DNA of 64,000 bases from Tulasnella sp. 424 (taxonomy: Eukaryota; Basidiomycota; Agaricomycetes; Cantharellales; Tulasnellaceae): NCBI GenBank assembly GCA_019633425.1, contig WSUB01000023.1:6961-70960 (forward strand), in the 5' to 3' direction. This document shows positions 46,020 through 58,800 of this stretch, one piece after another. The stretch's first letter is position 1, and each line of letters starts with the position of its first letter. The notes below the pieces were generated by a model that did no database searches, had not been told where the DNA came from, and saw nothing but the letters and a program-made list of their open reading frames with translations. Position numbers and translations under genes: made by a program.

Positions 46020-49000
46020 GGTTTTTGTAGGAGAGTCAACCGAGAGGGACGGTTGGATTTGCCATCAAGACAAACAATGTCCCGCCACAAGCACCCTCCA
46101 CCTCTTTTAGCTCCATCGCGTACCCTCCATCCAAGGAAATCAAACCCACGCCGAGTCTTCATCTTCACAAAAGTGGGACCAATGGCACTCTCCGTGGCCT
46201 TCTATGGTACCAAATTTTGTGGTTGAAGGCCTGTTCAAGTCACCAAACCCCGAGCCTCCCTCCCTCCACAGGGCCCCGACTTTACTAAAATGGCTAATTA
46301 ATAATGCTTGAAAAACGTAGGTCGTGGTTTAAAATCCAGATTTCAATATCTCTGGGTACTTGACCTAACTATATCTAGTTCGATTGGCTGCTCCGAAGCT
46401 CTAACTTGGGGCCACGACCTGCCTCTTTTATCTTGGATCGTATTTCCCCCGAAAAAGATGCCTTCTCATGATACATTACATGATGTCCAAACTTCGGAAT
46501 GTTTTAATAGGGCAGCATAGCTATTGAAACGTCACACTGCTGGTTCCCTTGCTCCGGTCGCCGAACGTAACAGACCAGGCAACCCGTTGCGCTGGCTCGA
46601 CAACATATCAAGATAATCGGCACCTGGCTCCGCCGGGGGGCTTCTCGAGGGTAAATCTTTTCTATCTCGATCTTAGAGTTGAATTGGAATGGGTTTGGCT
46701 GAGCATTGACGGAAAGGTTTGCCTTCTCCGGTACCGATCAACCTTGGAAGGCTTTCCGCCTAAGTCTAAGCTAATAACTTCATCTAATTCTCTCCACTTA
46801 GTATTATTGTACGTACTTGAGACAGTATTTAAAGGGTGACTGCAATAAATACTCCCGCCCCAGGTATAAGTGGTGTGAGATACTGGGCGGGGGAGATAAA
46901 AGATAAGCCTTCAGGAAGGTACACTTCTGAAATGCAAGGATCCGCACATATTGTCCCCTCCTGTCCGGTCTCGAAGGGCTTCCGACGGAATCCTGGGCTC
47001 AATTGACTTTTTACGCAGGGTTTTAATACCCTCGGATCGAATTGGATATAACCCTGATCATCGTCGATTCAGTATGACGTCTTTCAGGTGAACAAAGCGC
47101 GTCAGAGCTTCTTTGTTGCTACCAAGTTCGCTGGTTTCCGGCACCAGCCGCTTAACTAGGCTTCAGTGATCCCCCCGGTCCTCTTTCTACTGTACCCAGG
47201 TTTATTGGTACTGTACCACTATAGTGGGTGCGAGAAGTTGATCGGGTTTTGAGTGCCGGGGTGGCTAGTGCGGAAGCCGGGAGGGCCATGGAAGCGTTGG
47301 ACTCTGGGATTCGACTTCGCTCGTTCACCTCGCCAGCATCTCCCCCGTATATAGCTGTAATTAAGCTAGAGACGAACTGCATGCTGTCTAAAGATGTGTA
47401 ATCCTTATAGAGCCGTACATAGCACACCTTGTCAGGTACTTCTGACGCGCAACTGCTTACGGTGGGGCTTGGGGCTTCCAATTGGAAGACATGCCGCTGA
47501 CTAAGGCCTAGGAATTCGGCTGACGGAGGGAAGCAGGGTCCAAGGATACCTTCACCCCAGTCACCGCTTGAGCCCGTCGCCGTTGAGAGGGGCCTCGCGA
47601 TCGCAGCCTCCAAGTCGGCTGGAGTGTCCTCGTCGTCGACGTCGACAGCGGAGACAGGGGGCGTGGACAATTTCACTTTGGTCAAACAGATTATTACTCA
47701 ACACATAAATGATGAGTTTTGGGTCATTATTCGTTGTGATTGCCTGAGGTGTACACAACTCCACTCTCCGCCGTCGATGTCGTGGACAACGATATTCTAG
47801 TTGACTCAGAGGGTTGCGGTAGGCGGGAAGGCCGTGGTTTTCTACAAGACCCTTCCCTCAACGCGACCTTGTCACTTCTACATATCCCCCATTGAAACCC
47901 ACTTTAAATACATAATATACAGTATTTCGTACTTAAATATGATCAAAGTAACCTAATTCCACGGAGTGCTGATGGTCGCTAAACCACTACCCCTCTGCCG
48001 TACCACAACGCCGCACAGATGCATCGACCCAAAGCCAGGGCGGATGAAAGGGACAACACTTGCATGGTGAAACTTATAGCTTGAGAATGTTTTTCATTGA
48101 CTCAAATACTTCTGAAACAGCCGAGTTAAGGGAACTATTCGGGAATGCCGGTTCCCTTCGTTCTAAGGTGGAAAGTGGCGTGGTCCTCTGCTCCTAGCAG
48201 GTTCTCTGTTTTAAAAAAAAACCAATATTTGTACAAAAACGGAGTATTGAGAAGATTTGGGACGAACCTATCGAGTTTGTTTTTCAAGCAGCCTAATTTC
48301 ACTTCTGCACGAATCTAAAGCACCTTCGAGACCGCGGGATATGTCGCCAACGCTAAAAATATTGTGAGTCCCAGAGTACCGCCGTCTATTAATATTTAAC
48401 CAGGAAATAAGCCACGATTAAAAGTCGACGTATGTAAACCAGCTGTGATGAGGACAGGACAAGAGTTCAAGTTCCTCGAGCTGCCGACGGGGATCGGTAC
48501 GTCCCGGAACTTCGTACCATATAAAGTTCCATCCACAACGTATAGTATGACTCTGTAAAAAACATTATAACATACATTTGTGGCCAGTTTGGATGGGGGA
48601 TATCTAGAAGTGACGAGGTCGCAGTGGAAGGTCGCGTTAGAAAACGAACTCTTCCACGGCCTTCCTGCCTACCACACAGGATGCAATTGCGAAGGTCCCT
48701 CTCAGCGACGACGAGCTCAACGGTGACGGGGATGAAGGGATCCTTGAACCTCTGCTTCCTTCTGTCACCCAAATTAATTAGGAAGCATCGCTTCCGACCG
48801 GAAGGCGTAGCTCAACACCGCGAGCAGTGACGTCAGAAATACCCGGCAAGGTGAGCTATTTATGACACTGTTAAGATTATAGATTCTTAAAGGCATAGAG
48901 TTAGCCGATCTTTAGCTTAATCAGGGCTATATACAGGGACAATGCGAGTGAGGTGAACAGGCGAAGTTGAATAGCGAAATTTATCCAACTCTTCCACGGC

Positions 49001-52000
49001 CCTCGCGGATTCTGCAGGCTAGATCTGCTTCCAACCAACGAGGATCCTAATGTAGACGGCCCAATGACCGCCCTAGTTAAAAATGCCGCACCACGATTAA
49101 AACTGCATTTCAAACCGCACAGTGCAGTGATCCGAGGTCGATAATTGCGACCTTAATCATAAGTTCAGCGCGGGGTCGGCCCGTGAGATATTCCCCAGCT
49201 TCCGCCAGAATCAGGCCTTTTAGTAATCGACACTCGCATATTGAGATAATAAATAGTGCATCGAGGTCGCACATATCTTCCTTAGTTCTGGTAAGGATTG
49301 GCGGTTGCATCAGCTCAGGAGTCAATGCCGCCCAATATAACCTCATAATCTCGATCGTACGGTCCACCCTGATCAAACATTATCGCCGGAATCAAGAAGT
49401 AATCCACGCCTGAATGATGTTCTTCACAGACGAGCCTCACCGCATGTGGACGTCTGAGAAGCACTGTCGCCACCAAGGGTTGTAATCTGCTAGAAGTTGA
49501 AGCAAATTTAGCAACTTGATCTCAACAAGAAAACCAGAAGCCAGGAAAATACGTACTAGAACAAGGCTGGGCTGTGTCTCGGTCCTTGTTGGTTCTCGGT
49601 GCAAGTTCTATGACGTCACAACTCGTGGACCGTAGGCCGACGATCGGACTCACTTCGGGCCGGGTACTCGACAATTTTTAGTGCCGGCGTTCTCTCAACG
49701 CCAGTAGCCCGCAGGCTATTCTAAATTAGGAAGATATTCGAAGAATATCAAATTCCGAGATGAGTGCTTGCAGTCAAGGGATTGCCCATGTCGACCTCGG
49801 ACACCCGCAGCTTTGGGCTATGCGAGAGCGCGAATGAACGGCCCCGCTAGATCGTTTGACGAACTTGCGGTGTCGTTGGTCGCAGGTTCGCAAGGTCAGT
49901 CCCAATCCAGAAGTAATCGCTGCGAAGACCGGGACCCTGGGCGATAGAAGACCGCACCAGGTTGGCTTAACGGCGGAGGTGAGAAGCCCGGATGGTGACT
50001 CTTTTCGGATAAGCAGCCATCTGCTCAACAGAGTTACGGCAAGGTTGACAGGTACGTAAATACCGATTTGACAGTTGCAAGCTTTCATCTTGCAATAGGT
50101 TAGGTTTTGTACGGACAACAGACGCAGCCCTCGGTGCCTATTACCATGCCTCAGAAAATATGGAATCTACTAAGTCGGGCGAAGGCATTGTAAACACGGC
50201 GGTTAAAACTCGATAGGCAATCTTACATTCCTCAAAAGTTATCCGGTCTTCAATTTGCCCCACCGAGTCAGGATGATCTGTTGCTGCATCTCCAGACCTA
50301 TATTTGAGACGAGGAATGGCCAAGTACCGGTCCGGTTGGAGGATTTTTGATTGCCCGTTAACGAGGCCGGCTTTCGCTGTTCGCCCGACCATTGCGTGCA
50401 TCCCAGAAACCTATTCGCCATCGAAGATCTCGGTTTTGTAAGCAATCTGTTCCTCAACAGCGACACCCAGAAAGGAGCGTGTTCAGTTATCTAGCCACGC
50501 GCAGGAGGAGACCCAAAGATCGCGGATGCCTTCGACTCGGCTTAGACCACCATTAGAATGAATTACGAATGAAACTAGTGGCATGCGCATCTTCTAGGAC
50601 ATTATCTACCTTCAGAACCTCAACTTGAATTTCCTTTGATGACGAAACAGACTAACCTCGGCACATTCGACCAACCTGACTGACCGCCTGGACCTTGACA
50701 AACGAATACAAAGCAGCCGAAGGCTTTCTGAAGCAAACGTACGCTTTGTTGTATTTAACCTACGTGCCTCACCGATAACCTCTAGGATGAGGATCTATGG
50801 AATATCTGCTCATGTAGGCTCCACAGGACCAAGCCGCCATTCACATCTGGCGGGTTTTCCTTGATCCCTCCTAGTACTCAATAGTCGAAGCCGAAGCCGA
50901 ATAAGAAGGAACCCGTCAAATGCACTTCAAAGGGACAGGAATATTTCTAGAAAGAGCCCCAATAATTACTGAATTTGTCGATGGTATTTATGAATACCAA
51001 TACGAAAACCGGAAGTAACGAGTAGACTATTCAATTCCCGCCATCCGATCGATGCAAGGAGCGACGAATCAACCCTGAACATTCCCGGTACTTGTCAATC
51101 AGTGAGAATCGGGGATAGACGGCGCCCTTATTCTACTAACGCGATATAGACTTGGCGAGGCTGTCGATCGGTTCACCTGTGCGGATGAGGTTAAGATCGG
51201 CTAATCTATTAATCGTGCTCTTACTTTCCGGTCCCTATCCGCAAATGTTTCCTAATATGTTGCCGCAGAAAGGTCTTCGAAGTGAAGTAATTCTTAGACT
51301 GCATTTTTACAAAATTCAACATGCTCCGATGAAGAATTCCCGCCCTGTTCATCTCAGGTATCCGGATGGATTAGCGCGGCCCCTCAAGCCGCAATCACTG
51401 TGCTTTCAGTCAAACACTGAACGTGCGGGTTTATTAGTACATCAATCCTAACGCGTGTCTTAGTTGCCCGCGATTCAGTCGCGTCCATCGAATGCTTGCG
51501 ACGCCTAGACAATAGCCTACCGGAAAGACGCCGAGCGGTTCTACTCATGGTTTGCCCGTTAGATGAGCAGCCCTGATGAAATAAACGCAATGTTTAGAGA
51601 CTCTTCCCCCCTAGTCCCTGCATTGAATGCGAGACGATCCGCCATAACAAATCACACAAGCATTCATACATTGCCAAAGAGATAGCCACAGCCTTACAAC
51701 CCAGAGCTGAAATACCAGTGTACCTGGAAGCACTTATAGTGCAGAGGTACTGTAGTGGGCAAATGCAAATTAAGGAATGATAAGATCAGCCTGAAGCAGG
51801 ATTGACGATACGGCATCAAGGACCGGGTGCGTCATTGCTCACGATCGGCACCAGGATGCCTTCACAGTGGTTCCTGGTGTTGATGATCCTTGCCTAGACA
51901 GTCACGATTGCAGTATTTAACGAGTTATCGTTGGCCAGAGCATACGATAAATGGGGAGAGGAGAACCAACTCGACGTTCTGGATAGCAGGCCATCAGCGG

Positions 52001-52586
52001 CACGTATGCCGGGAGGCGAGAGCAAAGCCAAGGGAGATCCGATACTGCTCTAAAGATTGAATCTGCTTATGCTGTAACAAGGTGAGGTATGAGTGGGTGA
52101 GTAAAATCGGCCGGCTCAGCAGCCATTCCTGCAGGAGTGATGACAAGAAATGGAGAGTTACATTGGCCCAGTTACCAGTACAAGGCAGAACAGGTTCGCC
52201 AGAGCCAGCGAGTCGAGGTGCCTCGCATAACCTATGAGGGCCGGTATGCCATCGAGCTGAGGTTTGAGACTCTTGATGAGCTCTTCCCGGGCTCCTTCTG
52301 AGGGGTCATCGCGTCGCTTGTAAAACCCCTCTTTCCTACCCAGAGCTCCTCGAGAGTAGTGGGGGGAGCTGCTAGTTCTGTGGAATGAGAGTATTCGTTT
52401 TGAAGCGGAGACGAGTACGATTTTTTGAGTGGTTCAAGTTCGAATCGCACAGGCGCCCGGCCACTTCCGAGTTCACAATAACGCCGAAGCCTTCCGCACC
52501 TTGGCCATGAAGGGCGATTTGGCTTTATCATCATTCTAGAGTCCGAAAAACAAACAACTGATGGACATGAGTCGCACGACTTTTCC
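46020..52586. other. 6.6-kb gene-poor region with scattered repeats
   Basis: No gene can be supported. The longest frame, minus 47152-47685 (177 codons), begins at a TTG directly after a stop and has no homology I recognise. Weak resemblance to a fungal transcription factor occurs on the minus strand at 49110-50118. Imperfect inverted copies of an ~80-bp sequence lie at 47816-47893 and about 48595-48690. Since the neighbouring permease gene is split into tiny exons, a hidden multi-exon gene here cannot be excluded. Confidence 0.5.
47816..48690. repeat. Imperfect inverted repeat, ~80-bp arms about 700 bp apart
   Basis: The plus strand at 47816-47893 and the minus strand at about 48690-48595 share GGTAGGC-GGAAGGCCGTGG, TTTTCTA, ACGCGACCTT, GTCACTTCTA and ATATCCCCCAT in the same order, with one ~10-nt gap. 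This may be the ends or halves of a decayed element. A shorter related direct copy (CTCTTCCACGGCC) occurs near 48648 and 48986. Confidence 0.55.
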
Positions 52587-55500
52587 CTATCCAGTGCGAG
52601 TGTCGCTGCGAATGTATTCTAGGCTAAGCAGGGACTTCGGGAACGAGCTCGTACCCAGCGACAACCGGGCTATTTCCCGAGCTGTCGCCTCGTGCAGCTT
52701 TAAATTCACCGAATAGCTGGATTGCTTCAAGGCTGGGAGTTGAAATGTTTGATATCCTCCGCCAGCTGTAGTAAAGGACTTGAGGGAGGGAATCGTTAGG
52801 TTTGTCCGATTTCCCCCTATCCAATCCCTCAAACGCTCACCGACAAAAAGGAAAAGGTTGGAATAACTACTGAGGAAGTCAGATGTTCTATAGTTTCCGG
52901 GTAGAAATACGGCAAACCCTGTATTATGCCCCATCACATTCGTCAGTCCTTCACGGTCAATTACCAAGACGCGACCCACGAACCGTTAAAAATCAACGTC
53001 AAAAGACACACGATGAACGCAAACCACCCAATTAGAGGCTGAAGAGGTGCTTGATATGGTAAATCTAAAGATATATCAGCGACGGTGTTCTTTCGCAGGG
53101 GTCGTAACGAGCTACCATTGCGAGTGAAACCCTGTGCTTTCATGCCCCATTGCATCCGCAAATACGTGAAGCAAAGAACACACCAAGCGACCAGGCCAGC
53201 TACCGCACTTAGACCAACGAGCAAAGAAAGGGCTTCTGCTGTGGTTTTGTATAAGCTCAGGTACGACAGTGCCCCGAGGCTTGAGGCAGTTAGTACGGCG
53301 ACGTAAGGTACACCGGTCCCCTCGTGAGTCCTCTTGAGAATCGCCGGTGCGTTCGATTCCTCTGCTAGGGCGACCAATGACCTACTGCTGACGAATATGG
53401 AGGTTACTCCCTGTGATAAGAATTTCATCATCATTAGGGCGCCAATTGCCGAATCACGATCACATGTAGCTCGGCGGGTGGACTTACGGAGGAGAAAGCG
53501 CTCGTCAGCACAACAGCGTTGATTATGGACCCCACGAATCCCTATTCAATACAATGCCCCGCATAAGCTTGAATTTCGCGGAGGAGGCGGTCGGTGCACG
53601 AACAATTCCGGCTTCTCTCGCTGCAATTGCAAACGGGCTCCCGCTCCCGCTTGTGGCGGAAGATCGCAGCCCGGGATGCGTTGCCGGGAGGATCAGACCG
53701 ATCGAAAATATAACCGACACGTATAGTGCAAATACACCGATAGAGGTCCGGAAAAGCGCCTTAGGAATTGCACGGCGAGGGTTGACAGTTTCAGCACCAG
53801 CAATTGCGATCAACTGTATGTGGGCAAACGCTGCAATAAGATTCAGCCGCGAGTTAGCACACTTCAGCACCGCCTTAGTAGCCTATAAGATGTATGCAGC
53901 ATCTTGAAATTGCCCGAAATATTATAAGGAACTGCGCCGGGAGAGGCTGTCCCGGGGCGATATAAATGGATAGGGGGGGACCTGATCGAGAAGAAACGGA
54001 ATTCACCGAAGGCTGCGTTGATGAGTGTGCTCAAAACCGCAAGGAAGCGGCCGAAAAGACCGTGAATAACTCCGTCTGAACCATAGGAGAGCTGTTATAA
54101 TGGCGGAAGCAAAGCATAGTTGCCGGCAAAGTTGAATCGGAGACCATTTTGGGTTGACCCGGTTTTTGTGGGGAAAACGTTATGTAATGAAAGTGATCGA
54201 TCAATTGAAGACGTCGTAAGTCCGCTGATCTCCTCTCCTGGCTAATCTTAGGAGGAAAGACGCCAACACGCACCTCGCGGAAGGGATCTTGCCGCCAGTA
54301 CCTGAAAAGGTGATATCCAGATTCAGTGACCCCGGTATGGTAGGTGCCCGACCTTATCGAGAAGCACTAACCGAAAGCCGAGTCGTTCCGTACCCGGTAA
54401 GAGACCGAGATCAAGTACCAAGGATAGAATCACTAGTCCTATCACGAGCGAGATCTGTGAGGTGTTGCCGACTGTGAGGTCAGTGGAGGTCCTGTGAGAT
54501 CTGCTTGGGTGGAGCGTGCCTTAACGAGCCCGAACCCAAACTCAATCTGGGCAAACGCGCGAGGATGTGGTCACGTAAAGAGAGATTGACTGATCAATTC
54601 ACAGCCATAAACCAAGGTGCCCAGTGGGTGGTTACTCGGTGCTCACCTCTCCAAAAACTCGCACCGGCATCATGTTGACGGCAATCATCCCAAGCCAGAA
54701 GATCGTGATCACTATGAGAAGGTCGAAAATATTTCAGCGAGTTATTGCCAAGATAGACATATGGTTAGTAATGTGTGGGACAGTGGAACGAGGCGAGGAC
54801 GCGCGAGGAACGCACAAAGCCCTTGTGGGATAGCCCTGGTCCAGAACGTGACTGAGTTTGAACGCGATAATGAGGCGCAGAAATCAATCATGATGCAAGG
54901 GGCCGAGATTTTGGGGACGAATCAGCAAATGAAGATGCATCCAAGGCCGGAGAATAATGACAGACCGAGCAATGAGGCTGCCGTGATCTCGACCGCTTGC
55001 ACGATGGCTAGAGCGTAGGCGAAGTTCCAACCAATGGCAGCACCTGCGAAAGGCTGTGATCAGCCGAGAGAAAGGTACGAGGTGCACTCACGCCTATCAA
55101 GCAAGGAACTGGGGTTGCTATGCAGGCGTGACTCTCACAGAAAGATTAAAATAAGGAAGTTTGGCCTCACCTAGAGCGGGGTCGACGAACTACGGATGCA
55201 CCCAGACGAGGCAAGTCAAGTCCAAGGCTCCACAACCGCATCCCAGACGGATTAACTCACCTTCTGTGCATGCGCAATGAATCCGCCGGTCGCGGGGCAC
55301 TGTTAATATAAACGCCATGATTCAATAATGTCCCCGTTCGCAACAGCCGAAGATAATTCGCGATACTAACGAGGGCACTCATTTCCGCTGCTGTGAGAGC
55401 GACTTTGGGAAAACAAAAGATCGACGGGAAGCCAGATCAATATCATAATTTCGGGAAATGGTCGACTCAAAAGAGGATGCACCTGCTATGGTTACGAGCC

Positions 55501-55845
55501 CCATCTAGCATCGAAGGATCAGCGAATGCAATGGTGTCTCTGCGCCAGCGACGCACTTACCACGATGTAACCCAATAGGGCACCAGCGGGCCCGGCATCA
55601 GCCAGAGCCCTGCCGGATGCCAGAAAAATCCCCGTCCCAAGCATCCCGCTGATGGCCATAACACCAATATGTCTTTCCTTCAGGCCACGCTTGGGGGCAA
55701 ACATGGGTGGTTCTTGGCTTGATCCGAGGTGTTCTTCTTCTCCGTCGTCGCGGTGTCCCTCGACGATCATTTCGTGCGGTTCAACATGCATCCGATTGCG
55801 ACCATCGTCTTGTTCAGCGAGAAACGGCACCCGTTCTGAGACCAT
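52587..55845 (-). CDS. Amino acid permease (YAT/AAP family), ~16 exons
   Basis: Model in gene order: 55845-55561, 55504-55483, 55402-55371, 55299-55261, 55189-55171, 55043-54966, 54851-54816, 54711-54647, 54546-54526 (or 54520), 54454-54372, 54301-54274, 54091-54007, 53830-53604, 53541-53488, 53410-52984, 52918-52587, giving about 610 aa with ~12 membrane segments. It is a plasma-membrane proton/amino acid symporter of the APC superfamily. Family landmarks appear in order: LKERHIGVMAISGMLGTGIF, AAEMSAL-CPATGGFIAHAQK, FVDPALG-AAIGWNFAYAL, VEITAASLL, MPVRVFGE, RLGFRYWRQDPF, AIAGAETVNPRRAIPKA, FVSSRSLVALAEE, FTYLRMQ and FAVFLPGNYRTSDFLSSY. All phases agree, which argues for a functional gene despite exons of 19-39 nt. 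Uncertain points are the exon 9 donor (GTTAAG, or GC six bases on) and the C-terminus after FLFVG, where another intron ending in frame at 52624 is possible. ATG 55845 is preferred because sequence upstream of it has no family match. Confidence 0.85.
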
Positions 55846-58800
55846 AAGAAAAGTAGTGGTGTAGATAGACTGTTTATCGCTGTCGCTCCCAGGACCTTGT
55901 TTCGTTCGACTCTTAATCGGTGTTCCTCGGCTCGGTTGGTGGGAGAGACAGAACGAGGAACGAGGCCGGGCGTGCCGTGTTCGAAGCGGAGTGTGAACAT
56001 AAAGAAGGTGGCCGAAAATCGCTTCATCCCGGACATTCGTCGATATTTTCCACCACGCGAGAAACGAAACAAACCCCCCCTCAACGCTGGTCCGGGCGGC
56101 CCGGAGAGTTCCCAGAGTAGCGGATATGAGCCTGCCTTTCTTCACTTTGCAAATGCCTGGCGCCCCAAGGGGATGCCACAATTCGGTGAAAGGGGCCAGG
56201 CCTCCTGCGAGCGGGTGGGTGGCGACGCAATTATAATCCGTTCCCCGACGTTCCCGCTGGCCCACGAGTAGCGGAAATGAGAGTCACGGTCAAAAACGCT
56301 GATAGCCTAAGCTGAGGAAGGCAAGCGTCCCGACTGGCTGGACGATAATTACCCGTGCACAGGATACCCGTAAGGACGTCATACCGGCCGTGGGCCTTTG
56401 AAAAAACTTGCACCCCCGACAGCCCCCACAAGACAACTCCGATTATTTCGAAGATCTAGCGCTAGCTTCGCAATCTCAATATCTCAGGCATGTAAAGTGA
56501 TGTAGGAAATCCGCTCCAATCATTGGTGGGCTTCTGGCCTCGACGGTGATCTCGTATTTGGTGGGAAGAGGGCCTAGTCCCAATCTAGTACGGGACGAGC
56601 GAGAGGGGAGAAGTCGAGAGTGGTCCTGAGCTGTCATTGTACGACACTCTTCTGGACTGAAGCTCCCGAGACAACCTAATGAAGCCAGACGGACAGAAGG
56701 ACAACGAAGCTGTAGGCTCGCTCAGGAAGCAAGGGACTCCTAGTCACCGACCGGCGGGTCCGGCATTTCAATGCTGACATAATATTACTCGTGACGTTAT
56801 GCATCACACCCCTGGAAATGTAACGCTATTCGGGGTACCGGGCAACCACGCACTGTAGCTCGTTTCTACAGCCCTTAAACAGCTTTCCTAACCCTAGAAC
56901 AGCCCTGCAAAGTAACTTATCAGCGGGAATCTACATCATTGACACCACGCTGCTCATTCAACCTTCTCAAATAATTTTTAATGGGCCTTTCTGTGGATGG
57001 CCACATACTGTATATACTTTACACCGCACGGATATGTCTCGTGCTCCTCTTCACGACGGCGACGTCCGGGTGACGCCAAAATTGTCCTGCCCTTCTAGTG
57101 CTTGGCGTCCGTTCGGCTTGAGATCGCGGCAGGAGAGACCGGGTTTCCTTATTTGGGCCAGCTGATTGCTGCGCGAGGTTCCCTCCCTGCGTCGAATGAA
57201 CCGTCCATATGGCTTGCGTGCAGTCTATCTTTCAAGCTTGATACAAATGAATCTCGAAAATGCCGTTTTCGTCCGTTTGGGGGTCGCGCGCCTTTGCCCC
57301 GGACTTCCTCTCCGAGAGTCAGTTCGCGAGTCACGCCCTCTCATGAATTTTAACCCAGTTTCATCTCCGAATGAAATTCATCAATCCCCTTCCTCCAAGT
57401 CTGTCTTACGGCTCTGCACCCCTTCGCCACCATTTGGGTTTGGCTGAAAGAAACTCTCTTTCCCTGTAAAGTCACCGAGAACCCGACTTTTGCGAAGCGA
57501 GTCTATCTGTTGAAATCTCTGCATCAAAGGTGCACTGTATTGGAAAAATACATTTTTTTCTGTAGTCGCCCTGCGCCTCTCGACCAGACACATGTATCGC
57601 TTCGAAGCCTTTAAACTGCCCACTTCTTCCCTCACGACGGGGACTGCCGGCCACATTGGTCACGCACATCGCGATGCGTCTTTGGGGGTCTTGTTTTCCA
57701 TGCATCGTGTGTAACGCGAACCATACCGGGTGCGACCTTGCCCCATTAACGATTATCCGGCCACACGACGTGAATAGCATGCTCTCACGAACGCACCGCG
57801 CGACGCATGGTTCACAATCGTTCGCTCGGGCTTCGCTAATGAAGGCCTTTAACTCAACGACGTCTACTTACCCCTTTTGTACTCATTCAGCCGCCCGACG
57901 ATTGTGTTTCCTTTGCCACAGCCCACACTATCCATTCTCATTCGAAGATGTAAACCTCGCACGGCAAACCTGAATATGTATATATTCATTCTATCAGCTC
58001 TTTCGGGAGTACTACCGGGGACGCGGGCTTATCTTCATGTTCAACTTTACCGCGTCACAGAACCAGGCTTTGCACGGCGTGCATGCTCGTGTCTGCTCCA
58101 CTTGAATTATCGACCAAAAGAAAAAATGCCGTCCACACCTCCCGTCCCCTCTTCCTCCGAAAAGCGAGCCAGAATCGGCCAAGGGGAAAAGTCTGAGCTC
58201 ATCTGATTCACCCAACGCCGTAAGCGCATCGGGTAATCGCATCCGGAATGGAGGTCATGCACGCTTCGACCTCGAGGCTGCCCTTCCAAGAACGTTAAAA
58301 AAGACCAATGACGCCCCCGAGTCCGAGTCGGCATTCCCAAGCTGATCTACAAAGTGTGTCTGTGGCGGGAAAGGGACTTGGGGGGAACCTTGGACCCACC
58401 CGTTTAGCGCCGCATTCCCCCGTGTCCTGAATCCATTGCACAGCCCGAAAACCCGACCCCCCGGACTCGGTAACTTTTTCACTCTGAGAATGGAGAGAGA
58501 GAAAAAGGTTGACCTAAATCGCCTAATAGCCAAGTTTGCCTTATCTTATCCGTAAACTTCGTGCTCGGTCTTACGGCAGGAGTCGGGCGCAAGTACGTAC
58601 AAATCCAACACGCGAACCTGAGAGGTGAAGAGAGGAGAGGCGAGCCGGTCATCCGAAGTGAAAGAAGTTAAAAAAGCCAGGCGCGCCGTTTAGCTTTTTT
58701 TCTGTGCAGGGACAGGGCAGAATCTTCTCATTCTAACCTTGGAGGTAGAGGGGACGGGAGAGAAATTGCTGCATGGTGAAAGTCTACTCGACTATACCGT

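Noticed and set aside
47152..47685. 177-codon minus-strand frame
   Set aside because: It starts at TTG directly after an in-frame stop, has no early ATG, no recognised motif and no supporting splice partner.
52430..52460. tRNA B-box-like sequence (AGTTCGAATCG)
   Set aside because: I could not find a matching A box or fold a cloverleaf around it.
46020..52586. RIP-type mutation as the cause of the gene-poor region
   Set aside because: No marked AT-richness or TpA excess is apparent by eye. A dinucleotide index would be needed to revisit this.
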